Under the pieces are notes generated by a model. It ran no database searches and had not been told where the DNA came from. It worked only from the letters and a program-made list of their open reading frames with translations. Shown here piece after piece: positions 15,497 through 24,202 of a stretch of DNA of 31,268 nucleotides (positions are counted from its first letter, which is position 1; every line of letters begins with the position of its first letter). The position numbers and the translations under genes were made by a program. Source of the stretch: an uncultured Collinsella sp. (GTDB lineage: Bacteria > Actinomycetota > Coriobacteriia > Coriobacteriales > Coriobacteriaceae). Location: positions 1 to 31,268 of the forward strand of contig URTL01000007.1 of NCBI GenBank assembly GCA_900550785.1. Reading direction: 5' to 3'.

Positions 15497-16759
15497 CTAC
15501 AACACCGTGCCCTCGGGCAGGTCGACACGCACGACATCCACGACGTCGCCCGCCTTGAGCTCGCACGGTCCTTCGTCAATACGCAGCAGGCAGTTGGACC
15601 GCTGCATCGTGCCGAGCAGCGCCGAATTCTGCGTCTTGGCCTCGGTCACCAACAGCTCACTGGTCTCGGGGTCGCGCAAAACCGTGGCGCGATCGAAGAA
15701 GCGTCGGTCCTGGCGCTTTTTCACACCGTGGGTAAGAGCCGCTCGCTGCACGGGGCGCGCCCCCTCGGCAAAGCCACGCATTTTGCGAATTGCCGGACGG
15801 GCGAGCATCTCAAAGCCCACGTACGCCGCGGCCGGATTGCCTGAAAGCCCCAGGTAGGGCTTACCCCCAAGCAAGCCAAACGTGATGGCCTTGCCCGGAC
15901 GCATCGAGATGCGGTCAAACAGTACCTCGCCCTCACGCCGGACGAGCGCCGTCACGAAATCGTAATCGCCCGCCGAGGCGCCACCGCTCGTAATGACAAA
16001 ATCGCACTCCTGCACGGCACGATGCACCAACTCGGCAATCGCCTGCTCATCGTCGGGCGCAATGCCGTAAAACACGGGCTCGGCTCCCGCATCGAGCGCC
16101 TCGGCCATCAACGCCGAGGAGTTGGAATCGCGAATCTGACCGCGCGCCGGCACCTTACTCGGTGCGACCAGTTCCGTCCCCAGCGAGATAATGCCCACAC
16201 GTGGGGCAGCGTGCACCTTCACGCTCACGTATCCGGCGCTTGCCAGCAAGCCGGCGCCCGCCGGAGCCACGACCTCGCCCGCGTACATCACAACATCGCC
16301 GGCATGGGCCTCCTCGGCGGCAGAGCGAACGTTCTCCCCCACCTTGGCAGGCGCCGAGAAGCGAACATGCGAGCCCTCGTTGCCGTCGCCATCGAGCACG
16401 TCGACGATCTCGTATTTCACTACGGCGTCGGCACCTTCGGGTACCGGCGCACCTGTCATAATGCGGACCGTCTCGCCCGCGCCGATTGCGCCCTCAAACA
16501 CATGGCCCGCAGCCTCGTGTCCAATAACATCGAGCGTCACCGGTGCCTCGCCAGATGCCTGCGCCAAGTCCGCCGAGCGCACGGCATATCCGTCCATAGC
16601 GCTGTTGGCAAACGGCGAGATATCGATATCGGCCACCGCGTCCTCGGCCAAGGGAAGACCGGCAGCCTGCCACACGGGAGTCTCAACAAGATCAGTCGGA
16701 GCAACGTGCGACAGGACAATCGACTGCGCGTCCTCCAGCGGAATGAGTTTCTCTGCCAT
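15497..16759 (-). CDS. moeA: Molybdopterin molybdenumtransferase
   Basis: This 420-aa enzyme inserts molybdate into adenylylated molybdopterin. The N-terminal region has PFANSAMDGYAVRSADL (the substrate loop), followed by RIMTGAPVPEGADAVVKYE. The central domain carries the motif ITSGGASAGDYDFV and the conserved LSGNPAAAYVGFEM. The C-terminal domain IV covers about residues 335-420. The length is typical (about 400-420 aa). The start is ATG 16759, with GAGGTG upstream; a GTG two codons earlier is unlikely. A TATACT box at 16817-16822 (minus strand) may be its -10. It leads an operon with mog and lies just upstream of modABC. Confidence 0.94.
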   Translation of the reverse strand: MAEKLIPLEDAQSIVLSHVAPTDLVETPVWQAAGLPLAEDAVADIDISPFANSAMDGYAVRSADLAQASGEAPVTLDVIGHEAAGHVFEGAIGAGETVRIMTGAPVPEGADAVVKYEIVDVLDGDGNEGSHVRFSAPAKVGENVRSAAEEAHAGDVVMYAGEVVAPAGAGLLASAGYVSVKVHAAPRVGIISLGTELVAPSKVPARGQIRDSNSSALMAEALDAGAEPVFYGIAPDDEQAIAELVHRAVQECDFVITSGGASAGDYDFVTALVRREGEVLFDRISMRPGKAITFGLLGGKPYLGLSGNPAAAYVGFEMLARPAIRKMRGFAEGARPVQRAALTHGVKKRQDRRFFDRATVLRDPETSELLVTEAKTQNSALLGTMQRSNCLLRIDEGPCELKAGDVVDVVRVDLPEGTVL

Positions 16760-16846
16760 ATGCACCTCTTAATGCCACGGCGCACAACAGGGGCGCCGAT
16801 TCTTTATGCTTGTCTCAGTATAATCCCCCGACGCACGACCGCGACT

Positions 16847-16885
16847 CGGCCTGCACCCGCAAATACACCTGTCGGTTGCAGGCCG
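16847..16885. promoter_or_regulatory. 9-bp inverted repeat between divergent moeA and ClC genes
   Basis: CGGCCTGCA (16847-16855) and TGCAGGCCG (16877-16885) are perfect complements separated by 21 bases. The pair lies between the moeA TATACT box (16817-16822) and a TATAAT (16935-16940) facing the ClC gene, a position suitable for a shared regulator. Neither promoter has a clear -35 box. Confidence 0.4.
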
Positions 16886-16969
16886 CGAAACAGAATGGAA
16901 ACCAACCCACCGGCTCGTCGCGTTTACCGCGTTTTATAATGCTTGCGTTGCAACCTAAAAGAGGAACGT

Positions 16970-18391
16970 ATGGCTCATAACGACAAACCCGAAAGCGCAA
17001 ACGAAGCGCAGAATCATTCCCAGCCGCTCGACGAAGGCGGTTTTTTCTCCCTGAACGACGTCATCACGGCAGGCAGGCATAAACTTACCCGCTCCGAGCA
17101 TCTCTTGGCTGCCGACACGCGCCGCAACGCCCGCAACCTACTCGCGAGCGCCAAGTTGCTCGCACTCGTCGTCATCGTCTCGCTCGCCATGGGCGTTGCC
17201 GCTTGGGCGTTTTTGGCCTCGTTGAATATCGCGACCGACTATCGCGAGCAGCATGCGTGGATTTACGCGCTGCTTCCCGTTGTGGGCGTTGCCACCGCAT
17301 GGGTGTACAAAAAACACGGTCTCGCCGCCAAACGCGGTAACAACCTGGTCATCGACTCCGCTCTGGGCACACGCCTCATCCATATGCGCATGGCCGTCCT
17401 CACCTTCGTCTGCTCCACGCTCACGCACCTAACGGGCGGATCGGCCGGTCGCGAGGGAGCTGCGGTGCAGATTGGCGGCACCATCGCCAGCAACATCTCG
17501 AGCCTCGCCCACCTCAAAAAGCATGACCACCACGACCTCATGCTCGCCGGCATCTCGTCGGCCTTTGGTGCCGTATTCGGTTCGCCCCTTGCCGGAGCTT
17601 TCTTTGGCATGGAGATGTGCTTTATCGGCAAGATTGACTACACCGCGGGCATTTACTGCCTGGTCGCCTCGTTTACCGGCTACTTTACATCAATCGCCCT
17701 GGGTACCGAGTACGAAGCGAATGTCATCGTCAGCGTTCCCGCCATGACGCCCAAAACGGTCGTCATCGTTGTTATCAGCGCCATCATCTTCGGTCTGACG
17801 GCACGCCTCTTTGCGTGGTCGGTTCGAACCGTCAAGAGCCTGTACGGTCGCTTTATCACCAATTACCTCGTTCGCGCACTTATAGGCGCACTCGTGGTTT
17901 TGGCCGCGTATGCCCTCCTCGACGCCTGGGACTACGCCGGCCTTTCCACATGGCTTTCCGGCGCCGGATTTGCCGGCAACACCACCCTGGCGGACGCAGT
18001 CATCAAATTGGTCGTCACAGCGCTTACCCTGGGCGCGGGCTTCCAAGGCGGCGAGGTCACGCCCCTGTTTGGCATCGGTGCGGCGCTCGGCGGCTGGATC
18101 GGTTGCCTCGTCGGAATCGATCCCAGCTTTCTGGCAGCGCTGGGCATGCTCGGTGTGTTCTGCGCCGGCCTTAACGTGCCCATCACCACCTGTATGATGG
18201 CCATCGACCTGTTCCACGGCACGGCAGCCGGGTTCTTTGTCATCGTGGCCTTTATCAGCTACCTAACCGCCGGTCACCGCGGCGTGTACCCCGCCCAGCG
18301 CATCATCTCACCCAAGCGCCGTTCGCTTATTGTGGATGAGGGCGGTACGGTAGCGGATGCTATCGAGCGCCACAACGACCTGATAGAGTAG
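16970..18391 (+). CDS. ClC-family chloride/fluoride channel or antiporter
   Basis: This integral membrane protein of 473 aa moves anions across the cytoplasmic membrane. It has about ten or more hydrophobic helices and the ClC motifs: TGGSAGREGAAVQIGG (GREGP-like selectivity segment, residues about 160-175), GAVFGSPLAGAFFGMEM, and GFQGGEVTPLFGIGAALGG. The usual GSGIP-type loop is replaced by GGSAG, as in divergent branches of the family, so fluoride or another anion is possible. There is no CBS domain. The start is ATG 16970, with AGAGGAA just upstream; a perfect TATAAT lies at 16935-16940. No fluoride riboswitch was recognised in the leader. It is divergent from moeA. Confidence 0.88.
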   Translation: MAHNDKPESANEAQNHSQPLDEGGFFSLNDVITAGRHKLTRSEHLLAADTRRNARNLLASAKLLALVVIVSLAMGVAAWAFLASLNIATDYREQHAWIYALLPVVGVATAWVYKKHGLAAKRGNNLVIDSALGTRLIHMRMAVLTFVCSTLTHLTGGSAGREGAAVQIGGTIASNISSLAHLKKHDHHDLMLAGISSAFGAVFGSPLAGAFFGMEMCFIGKIDYTAGIYCLVASFTGYFTSIALGTEYEANVIVSVPAMTPKTVVIVVISAIIFGLTARLFAWSVRTVKSLYGRFITNYLVRALIGALVVLAAYALLDAWDYAGLSTWLSGAGFAGNTTLADAVIKLVVTALTLGAGFQGGEVTPLFGIGAALGGWIGCLVGIDPSFLAALGMLGVFCAGLNVPITTCMMAIDLFHGTAAGFFVIVAFISYLTAGHRGVYPAQRIISPKRRSLIVDEGGTVADAIERHNDLIE

Positions 18392-18477
18392 ATGTAATAA
18401 TCGCCGTGCAGCCACAATCGGGGGCAATTCGACCTGAGCGCGACCGCACTGTCATGTCACACGCCGGGAGTCGCCCC

Positions 18478-19440
18478 ATGCACGCAATTGATTTTGGTCG
18501 CACGCTCATCATCGCCACCCCAGCCGCCCAGTCGGGCGCCGCGCGCGAAGTTGCCGAGCGCCTGCAACGCTTTTTGGACATGACCGCGCGCGCATCCCAG
18601 TTTGACCTGGTGCTAACCGAGCGCATGGGACACGCCAAGGAACTGGCCGCCCAGGCAACGGACTATCGCACCGTTATCGCACTCGGCGGCGATGGCGTGA
18701 TCCACGAGGTCGTCAACGGGCTTATGACGCAGGATGAGGCGGTCCGGCCCGCCCTTGCCGTCCTGCCCGTGGGCTCCGGCAACGATTTTGCCCAAACGCT
18801 CGGTATCGATGATTTCTCCGGCAAGGATTTTGGCGCGCTGCTCACCTGCGAGCTGCAGCGTCAGGATATCGGGCGGATTCGCTCATGGAGCCCTGCGAGC
18901 GGTAGCGGCGAGGCTTCCGTTGAGTACTACGACCAGACGCTTTCGGTCGGCATCGATGCCGCCATCGGCCTTGGCACCACCGAGCTGCGCAAAAAGACGG
19001 GCCTCGCCGGCGCTCCGCTCTACACCCTCTCGGGACTTGAGCAGTTTGGCCTACGCTATCGCAACTACCCCATGACAGTCAGCTTTGACGGAGCGCCCGC
19101 CGAGCGCGTGAGGGCGATCATCATGGCGATTCAGCTGGGTCCTACCTATGGCTCGGGCTATCGCATCTGTCCAGACGCCGACCCCTGTGACGGCACACTC
19201 GACGTCTGCTACGCCTGCGGCCCCGTCCCTCGCGCGGTTGCCCTGCCTATGTTCCTTTCGGCCAAGGACGGCCACCATACCAAGTTGCCGCCGGTTCGCA
19301 TGCGCCGCTGCCGCCATGCCGAGCTTACCTTTGAGGAGCCCGACTACCCCATCCAGGCCGACGGCGAGCCCGTTGTCGCCTCACGCATCGAGGTCGACAT
19401 CCTCGCCGGCGCCCTCCATGTCTGGCACCCCACCCGCTAG
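18478..19440 (+). CDS. YegS/BmrU-type diacylglycerol/lipid kinase
   Basis: This 320-aa lipid kinase of the DAGK catalytic family phosphorylates diacylglycerol or a related lipid at the membrane. Visible are the nucleotide-binding GGDGVIHEVVNGL (residues about 71-83), PVGSGNDFAQTLGI, and a C-terminal domain ending in IQADGEPV followed by RIEVDILAGALHVW, typical of the family. The start is ATG 18478, with GGGAG 7 bases upstream; earlier in-frame starts at 18406 (GTG) and 18454 have no ribosome site. It begins 86 bases after the ClC gene on the same strand and is followed by a long palindrome that may end the transcript. Confidence 0.9.
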   Translation: MHAIDFGRTLIIATPAAQSGAAREVAERLQRFLDMTARASQFDLVLTERMGHAKELAAQATDYRTVIALGGDGVIHEVVNGLMTQDEAVRPALAVLPVGSGNDFAQTLGIDDFSGKDFGALLTCELQRQDIGRIRSWSPASGSGEASVEYYDQTLSVGIDAAIGLGTTELRKKTGLAGAPLYTLSGLEQFGLRYRNYPMTVSFDGAPAERVRAIIMAIQLGPTYGSGYRICPDADPCDGTLDVCYACGPVPRAVALPMFLSAKDGHHTKLPPVRMRRCRHAELTFEEPDYPIQADGEPVVASRIEVDILAGALHVWHPTR

Positions 19441-19446
19441 CTGCCC

Positions 19447-19517
19447 TAAGTTGCGGTGAAATAGGGACTGTTTATGCATCTAAAGCCGCAAAACAGTCCC
19501 TATTTCACCGCAACTTA
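19447..19517. repeat. 27-bp perfect palindromic hairpin (family A, copy 1)
   Basis: 19447-19473 is exactly complementary to 19491-19517, with a 17-base loop. It lies between the lipid kinase gene and the convergent GGQ-protein gene, so it may terminate both transcripts. The outer arm AGTTGCGGTGA is shared with the hairpin at 28017-28083, and the GGGAC core with the one at 19933. Confidence 0.85.
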
Positions 19518-19525
19518 TGAGGAGG

Positions 19526-19906
19526 CTATTCGTCGCTGCCCGGTTTGCGACGGTTGGCCTTTTTAATGGCGTTGAAGTGCTTGTCATTAAGCCTGCGCTG
19601 GCGAGAGCGCTGAGGCACCTTGGTCTTTACGCGTCGACGCGGTGGACGCCCGCGACGCTCAAGCTCAGCGCGCAGCTTACGCAGGCAGCTCGCGCGATTC
19701 TGAAACTGGCTGCGGCTCTCACGCGCCGTCACGACAATCCCCGTGGGCCCATGTTTCATGCGCACCGCAGAGTCCGTCGTGTTCACGCCCTGCCCGCCCG
19801 GACCCGTCGCGCGAAACACCTGTACCTCGCAATCGCGCGCCAGCTCCTCGACCGACATCTCGGCATAGCGCGCATACTCACGCCATCCCATCTTGTTCTC
19901 ATCCAT
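19526..19906 (-). CDS. Short GGQ release-factor-like protein (possible ribosome rescue factor)
   Basis: This basic protein of 126 aa has the class I release factor domain 3 only. The catalytic GGQ is in RATGPGGQGVNTTDSAVRM (residues about 31-49), followed by ARESRSQFQNR, and the C-terminal half is very rich in Arg/Lys (RRGRPPRRRVKTK). No codon-recognition domain is present. The size and tail resemble ArfB/YaeJ-type peptidyl-tRNA hydrolases that rescue stalled ribosomes. The start is ATG 19906 (MDENKMGWREYAR), with GGGGAGG 7 bases upstream; the longer open frame reads through the palindrome at 19933-19961. A true ArfB role is inferred. Confidence 0.8.
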   Translation of the reverse strand: MDENKMGWREYARYAEMSVEELARDCEVQVFRATGPGGQGVNTTDSAVRMKHGPTGIVVTARESRSQFQNRASCLRKLRAELERRGRPPRRRVKTKVPQRSRQRRLNDKHFNAIKKANRRKPGSDE

Positions 19907-19932
19907 ATCAGCACCTCCCCTCATACAAAAAA

Positions 19933-19961
19933 TGTGACAAAGGGACAGTCCCTTTGTCACA
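19933..19961. repeat. 14-bp perfect palindrome
   Basis: TGTGACAAAGGGAC (19933-19946) and GTCCCTTTGTCACA (19948-19961) are exact complements with one base between them. It lies between xpt and the GGQ-protein gene, both on the minus strand, where it could act as a terminator or mRNA-end structure. Confidence 0.8.
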
Positions 19962-19989
19962 TCGCATACCAATCGCTTGTGTTGCGCGC

Positions 19990-20568
19990 TTAGGCGAAGG
20001 TGATCTCGCCGTTCTCGCAGTCCATATCGGCGATACGGGCCAGGCTCTCAACGCGGAAGCCGCGTTTACGGAGCTTATCGCCGCCGCCCTGGAAGCCCTT
20101 CTCAACGGCAATGCCAATGCCGGCAACTTCGGCGCCCGCAGCCTCGCAGATCTTAATAAGGCCCTCAAGCGCGCAGCCGTTGGCCAGGAAGTCGTCGATA
20201 ATCAGGACCTTATCGCCCTCGGACAGAAAGCGCTTGCCGACAATGACCGGGTACTCCTTCTGCTTGGTAAAGGAATAGATGGTCGTGGCATACTGCTCGC
20301 CGTCAAGGTTGATGGACTGGGCCTTCTTTGCAAAGACCACCGGCACGCCGCCAAAATGCTGAGCTGCGATGCAGGCCATACCAATACCCGAAGCCTCAAT
20401 CGTCAGGATCTTGTTGATCTCGACACCCTCGAACAGACGGGCCCATTCGGCGCCCATGTGGTCGAACAGCTCAACGTCGCACTGGTGGTTGAGGAAGGCA
20501 TCAACCTTAAGGACGTTACCGGCCTTTACGATGCCGTCATGGCGAATACGATCCTCAAGCTCCTGCAT
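19990..20568 (-). CDS. xpt: Xanthine phosphoribosyltransferase
   Basis: This 192-aa purine-salvage enzyme converts xanthine and PRPP to XMP. The N-terminal part has the Xpt pattern NVLKVDAFLNHQCD and LTIEASGIGMACIAAQHFG; the PRPP-binding loop is KVLIIDDFLANG (residues about 122-133), and the C terminus has ARIADM. The length matches B. subtilis Xpt (194 aa). The start is ATG 20568, with AGAAGGGG 7-8 bases upstream. A purine riboswitch, common upstream of xpt in Firmicutes, was looked for in the 157-base leader and not seen. Confidence 0.93.
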   Translation of the reverse strand: MQELEDRIRHDGIVKAGNVLKVDAFLNHQCDVELFDHMGAEWARLFEGVEINKILTIEASGIGMACIAAQHFGGVPVVFAKKAQSINLDGEQYATTIYSFTKQKEYPVIVGKRFLSEGDKVLIIDDFLANGCALEGLIKICEAAGAEVAGIGIAVEKGFQGGGDKLRKRGFRVESLARIADMDCENGEITFA

Positions 20569-20725
20569 GGCGCAACCCCTTCTCGCGGCAACGATACCGC
20601 GCGATTAATAAACGTTGTTCGATAGTCTACCACGGACCGACCCCCGCCCGCCCCACAAGCCGCATCGCACCACAAACCAGTCTTTTTGGGACAACGCAAA
20701 TCGTGGCAGACAGCCTCCCAACGCA

Positions 20726-22030
20726 CTAAGGGCGGGCGCGCATCCTCACCAAACGCACCATGGCGAGCGCAAAGCCCACAGCGGCCACAGCCATGAGCAC
20801 GTAGAACACCGAGCGAAAGCCGAATAGGAATACATCCGGACGGCCTGCAACAAAACTAGTCACGGCCTCGCCCATCGCCACGCTCATCTGCCCATACAGG
20901 ATATTCGACGCCACCGTAATGCCGAGTGCCATGCCAGCATAGCGCGCCAAACTGCCCAAGCTGCCCGCAAAACCAAGTGCTTCGCGCGGAGCCGAGCCCA
21001 TATACAACGAGTTGTTGGGGCTCTGGAAAATCGACGTACCGCACGACATAAACGCGGCACAGCACACAATCACAGGAATGGAAGAGTGCTCGTCGAGCGT
21101 ACTTACCGCAAAGAGCCCGCACACGTACACGCCCAGGCCGACCGCCGTGGGACCCTCGCAGCCAACACGGTCCGAAACCGCACCCGAAAGCGGGCCGATA
21201 AAGGCATTCACCATCGGCAGCGCCAAAAACAGCAATCCGGAAATGTCGGAACCAAAGCCGTGGGCGTCCTGAAAATAGAACGGCAAAATAAACTCGGATG
21301 CGCCAATACCAACGAACACGATGAGCATGCAGGCAAGGTTGATGGTAAAGGCCGAATTTGCAAAGCAGCGACGAGCGGCCTCGGCAAGGGACATGGGACG
21401 GTCGCCGGCCTCCGGCTTAACATGCGGCAACGTGTAGAGCCCCACGATAAACGAGATGACGCCAATGGGCAGGTTGATGAGGAAGATGCTCTCCCAGGGA
21501 AAGCTTGCCACCAGCATGCCACCGAGCACGGGGCCACACATCATGCCGAGGGCCACGAAGGTCGCGAGAATACCCATGGCACGGCCTCGTTCGCGCGCCG
21601 GAAACGACTCGGTGATGATACCCATGTTGTTGGCCATGGCCGCCGCGCAACCGACACCCTGAACAATGCGTGCCAGGATAAGAACCTCGAGCGAGGACGA
21701 AAGGCCACACAGCAGCGAACCGACCGAAAAGACGATGACGCCCAGCTGGAACACATTCACCTTGCCGCGCACGTCGCCCAGACGGCCAAACGGCAACATA
21801 GCCACGCATGTCGCAAGCAGATACACCGAGCTTACCAGCTGAATGCGATCGAGGCCCACACCCAGCTCCTTTTGCATCACGGGCAGCGCCACGGTCACGA
21901 CGGTCGAATCCAGACACACCATAAACGTCATGATGAGCACGGTAAACAGAATCGCCCACTTGTTCTTGCCATGGGTGTCGCCCTCTAGGGCAATGTGCTC
22001 GCGGCGCAGCTGCTCTGCAGTTTTCTCCAT
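20726..22030 (-). CDS. MFS drug/efflux transporter, DHA2 (EmrB/QacA-like)
   Basis: This proton-driven exporter of 434 aa has about 12-14 hydrophobic helices. Family features are the first-helix motif LDSTVVTVALPVMQKEL, motif A PFGRLGDVRGK, and motif C-like ALGMMCGPVLGG; FPWESIFLINLPIG is characteristic of DHA2 members. The start is ATG 22030 (MEKTAEQ), with AAAGGA 5-6 bases upstream; the open frame further upstream covers the metY terminator and is not coding. The substrate cannot be predicted. Confidence 0.87.
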   Translation of the reverse strand: MEKTAEQLRREHIALEGDTHGKNKWAILFTVLIMTFMVCLDSTVVTVALPVMQKELGVGLDRIQLVSSVYLLATCVAMLPFGRLGDVRGKVNVFQLGVIVFSVGSLLCGLSSSLEVLILARIVQGVGCAAAMANNMGIITESFPARERGRAMGILATFVALGMMCGPVLGGMLVASFPWESIFLINLPIGVISFIVGLYTLPHVKPEAGDRPMSLAEAARRCFANSAFTINLACMLIVFVGIGASEFILPFYFQDAHGFGSDISGLLFLALPMVNAFIGPLSGAVSDRVGCEGPTAVGLGVYVCGLFAVSTLDEHSSIPVIVCCAAFMSCGTSIFQSPNNSLYMGSAPREALGFAGSLGSLARYAGMALGITVASNILYGQMSVAMGEAVTSFVAGRPDVFLFGFRSVFYVLMAVAAVGFALAMVRLVRMRARP

Positions 22031-22056
22031 ATCCATCCTTTCGAGTGGCCCAACGC

Positions 22057-22105
22057 AAAAAAACGGGGCCCCAATCGCATGCAAACAGCCGCAATTGGGG
22101 TCCCG
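22057..22105 (-). terminator. Intrinsic terminator of metY
   Basis: On the minus strand a 12-bp stem (22094-22105 with 22064-22075, one G-U pair) is followed directly by seven T residues (22057-22063). It lies 69 bases beyond the metY stop and ends before the MFS start. Confidence 0.85.
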
Positions 22106-22173
22106 CCTACGGAATCGGAACGAAAGGTCACCGAAGCTTTCTGCTAGCATCGGCGCCTTGCACGAACGCTAGC

Positions 22174-23457
22174 CTAGCACTGCTCGAGCGCCTGCTCAAG
22201 GTCGGCAATCAGATCGGCCGTGTCCTCGAGGCCGCACGACAGGCGCACCATGTCGGCGGAGATGCCACAGGCGATGAGCTCCTCATCGTTCATCTGGCGA
22301 TGCGTGGCGTTAGCAGGATGCAGGCAGCAAGTGCGGGCGTCGGCCACGTGTGTGGCGATCTGGGCGAGCTTGAGGCTCTTCATAAAGGTCTCGGCCGCCG
22401 CGCGACCACCGTTAAAGCCGAAGCTCACGACGCCGCAGGTACCGTTGGGCATGTACTTCTGAGCCAGGTCATAGTACTTGTCGCCCTCCAGGCCCGGATA
22501 GCTCACGAAGCGCACCTTGGGATGGCTCTGCAGGAACTTGGCAACGGCCAGGCCGTTCTCACAATGACGCGGCATGCGCACATGCAGGCTCTCGAGCGAG
22601 CTGTTCAAGAAAAACGCCGCCTGCGGGTTCTGCATGGGGCCAAGATCGCGCATGAGCTGCGCGGTGGCCTTGGTAATGAAGGCACCCTCACGACCGAACT
22701 TCTCGGCATAGGTCACGCCGTGATAGCTCTCGTCGGGCGTGGTGAGACCCGGGAACTTGTCCGCATGGGCCATCCAGTCAAACTGGCCGTGGTCGACGAT
22801 CACGCCGCCCAGGTAGGCAGCATGTCCATCCATGTACTTGGTGGTGGAGTGCGTAACGATGTCGGCGCCCCACTCAAAGGGACGGCACATCACGGGCGTC
22901 GGGAAGGTGTTGTCGACCATCAGCGGCACGCCGTGGTCATGTGCGGCCTTGGCAAAGCGCTCAATATCGAGCACGGCAAGGGCGGGGTTTGCGATCGTCT
23001 CGCCAAAGACGAGCTTTGTGTTGGGCTGAAAGGCAGCCTCCAGCTCCTCATCGGTGCAGTCGGGGGCGACGAACGTGCAGGTCACGCCCATGCGGCCCAT
23101 GGTGTGGGCGAGCAGGTTATACGTACCGCCGTAAATGGCAGAGCTTGCGACCACGTGATCGCCGGCACCGGCAACGTTAAAGATCGCGAGGAAGTTCGCA
23201 GCCATGCCCGAACTCGTGAGCATCGCTGCGGTGCCGCCCTCCATCTCGCAGATCTTGGCGGCAACCAAATCGCACGTGGGGTTCTGCAGACGGCTGTAGA
23301 AGTAGCCAGACTCCTCCAGGTCAAACAGCTTGCCCATGTGCTCCGACGTGTCGTACTTCCACGTGGTGGACTGGTAGATGGGCACCTGGCGCGGCTCCGC
23401 ATCTCCCGGGTGATAGCCGCCCTGAACACATGTAGTACCGATAGTCTGCTCGCTCAT
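22174..23457 (-). CDS. metY: O-acetylhomoserine aminocarboxypropyltransferase / sulfhydrylase
   Basis: This 427-aa PLP enzyme of the Cys/Met metabolism family makes homocysteine from O-acetylhomoserine and sulfide, or a close transsulfuration reaction. Evidence: YQSTTWKYDTSEHM near the N terminus, YSRLQNPTCD, LTSSGMAANFLAI, the PLP-aspartate motif LMVDNTFPTPVMCRPFEWGADI, the PLP lysine in HSTTKYMDGH, and VRLSCGLEDTADLIADL at the C terminus. The length matches MetY (about 425-440) rather than shorter cystathionine lyases. The start is ATG 23457, with GGGAGC upstream. No SAM or other sulfur riboswitch was recognised in the 120 bases upstream. Confidence 0.9.
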   Translation of the reverse strand: MSEQTIGTTCVQGGYHPGDAEPRQVPIYQSTTWKYDTSEHMGKLFDLEESGYFYSRLQNPTCDLVAAKICEMEGGTAAMLTSSGMAANFLAIFNVAGAGDHVVASSAIYGGTYNLLAHTMGRMGVTCTFVAPDCTDEELEAAFQPNTKLVFGETIANPALAVLDIERFAKAAHDHGVPLMVDNTFPTPVMCRPFEWGADIVTHSTTKYMDGHAAYLGGVIVDHGQFDWMAHADKFPGLTTPDESYHGVTYAEKFGREGAFITKATAQLMRDLGPMQNPQAAFFLNSSLESLHVRMPRHCENGLAVAKFLQSHPKVRFVSYPGLEGDKYYDLAQKYMPNGTCGVVSFGFNGGRAAAETFMKSLKLAQIATHVADARTCCLHPANATHRQMNDEELIACGISADMVRLSCGLEDTADLIADLEQALEQC

Positions 23458-23688
23458 ATCTAGCTCCCTTGCCTGGGTTTTAGTTTTATTCGGTTCACGA
23501 TACCGCTACCCTGCACCCCTCTCAACCCATCCCCAAGGTAGGTTATGGGACAAATTGATTAGGGGTATTTATCTCAAGCCTTGGGCATTTGCTCGATAGA
23601 TAAAAATGAGGCATACATGAAGCTCTCGATGATTACATGCCCCGTCACGGGTACCATAGGCGGGTACACCGTGACCAAGGAGACAACG

Positions 23689-24135
23689 ATGAAGCAGATC
23701 GATACGGCCCAGCTCGATATCACCGCCTGTCAGGCTCAGGCTGCCGAATACCACGCACGTGGCTTTAACTGCGCCCAGGCCGTCGCCTGCACGCTCGCGC
23801 CCGCCGTCGGGCTCGACCCCCAGGTCGCCTTTACCCTCACCGAGGGCTTTGGCGCCGGCATGGGCGGCATGACCGAGACCTGCGGCGCCATCTCGGGCGC
23901 CGTGGCCATCATGGGCTTTGTAATGAGCGACGGCATGGAAAACCCCAAGACCAAGGGCCAGACCTACAAGCTGTCGCGCGAAATCGCCAAGCGCTTTGGC
24001 GAGAAGAACACGACGACCGTCTGCGGCACGCTCAAGGGCATCGGATCGGACAAGGGTCCGCTCCGCAGCTGCCCCGGTTGCATCGACGATGCCGTCGAGA
24101 TCGCCTGCGATGTGCTAAAGCAGCTCGCCGAGTAA
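23689..24135 (+). CDS. C_GCAxxG_C_C family protein
   Basis: This 148-aa protein has the conserved cysteine pattern that names the family: FNCAQAVA (residues about 22-29), ETCGAISGAVAIMG, TVCGTLKG and SCPGCIDDAVEIA. The cysteines probably bind a metal or an iron-sulfur cluster, and family members are common in strict anaerobes near redox genes; no reaction is established. The start is ATG 23689, with GGAG 6-8 bases upstream; ATG 23617 and TTG 23581 are in frame upstream but precede no family-like sequence. It diverges from metY and converges with yigZ. Confidence 0.85.
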   Translation: MKQIDTAQLDITACQAQAAEYHARGFNCAQAVACTLAPAVGLDPQVAFTLTEGFGAGMGGMTETCGAISGAVAIMGFVMSDGMENPKTKGQTYKLSREIAKRFGEKNTTTVCGTLKGIGSDKGPLRSCPGCIDDAVEIACDVLKQLAE

Positions 24136-24156
24136 ACGGCAGCGACATAAAACGGC

Positions 24157-24195
24157 GGCCGGCGCGCTTGGGATTCATCCAAAAGCACGCCGGCC
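24157..24195. terminator. GC-rich hairpin between convergent genes
   Basis: GGCCGGCGCGCTT (24157-24169) pairs with AAGCACGCCGGCC (24183-24195) with one mismatch and a 13-base loop. It lies between the convergent C_GCAxxG_C_C and yigZ genes. Neither side has a strong T-run, so efficiency is uncertain. Confidence 0.55.
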
Positions 24196-24202
24196 GTTGC
24201 CG

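Noticed and set aside
16760..16969. Fluoride riboswitch before the ClC gene or molybdenum-cofactor riboswitch before moeA
   Set aside because: Neither consensus is recognisable; only a 9-bp inverted repeat is present.
20569..20725. Purine riboswitch upstream of xpt
   Set aside because: The conserved purine-aptamer loop sequences and P1 pairing were not found.
23458..23688. SAM-type riboswitch before metY and a longer N terminus for the C_GCAxxG_C_C protein
   Set aside because: No aptamer core was seen, and the upstream starts at 23581 and 23617 lack ribosome sites and family-like sequence.
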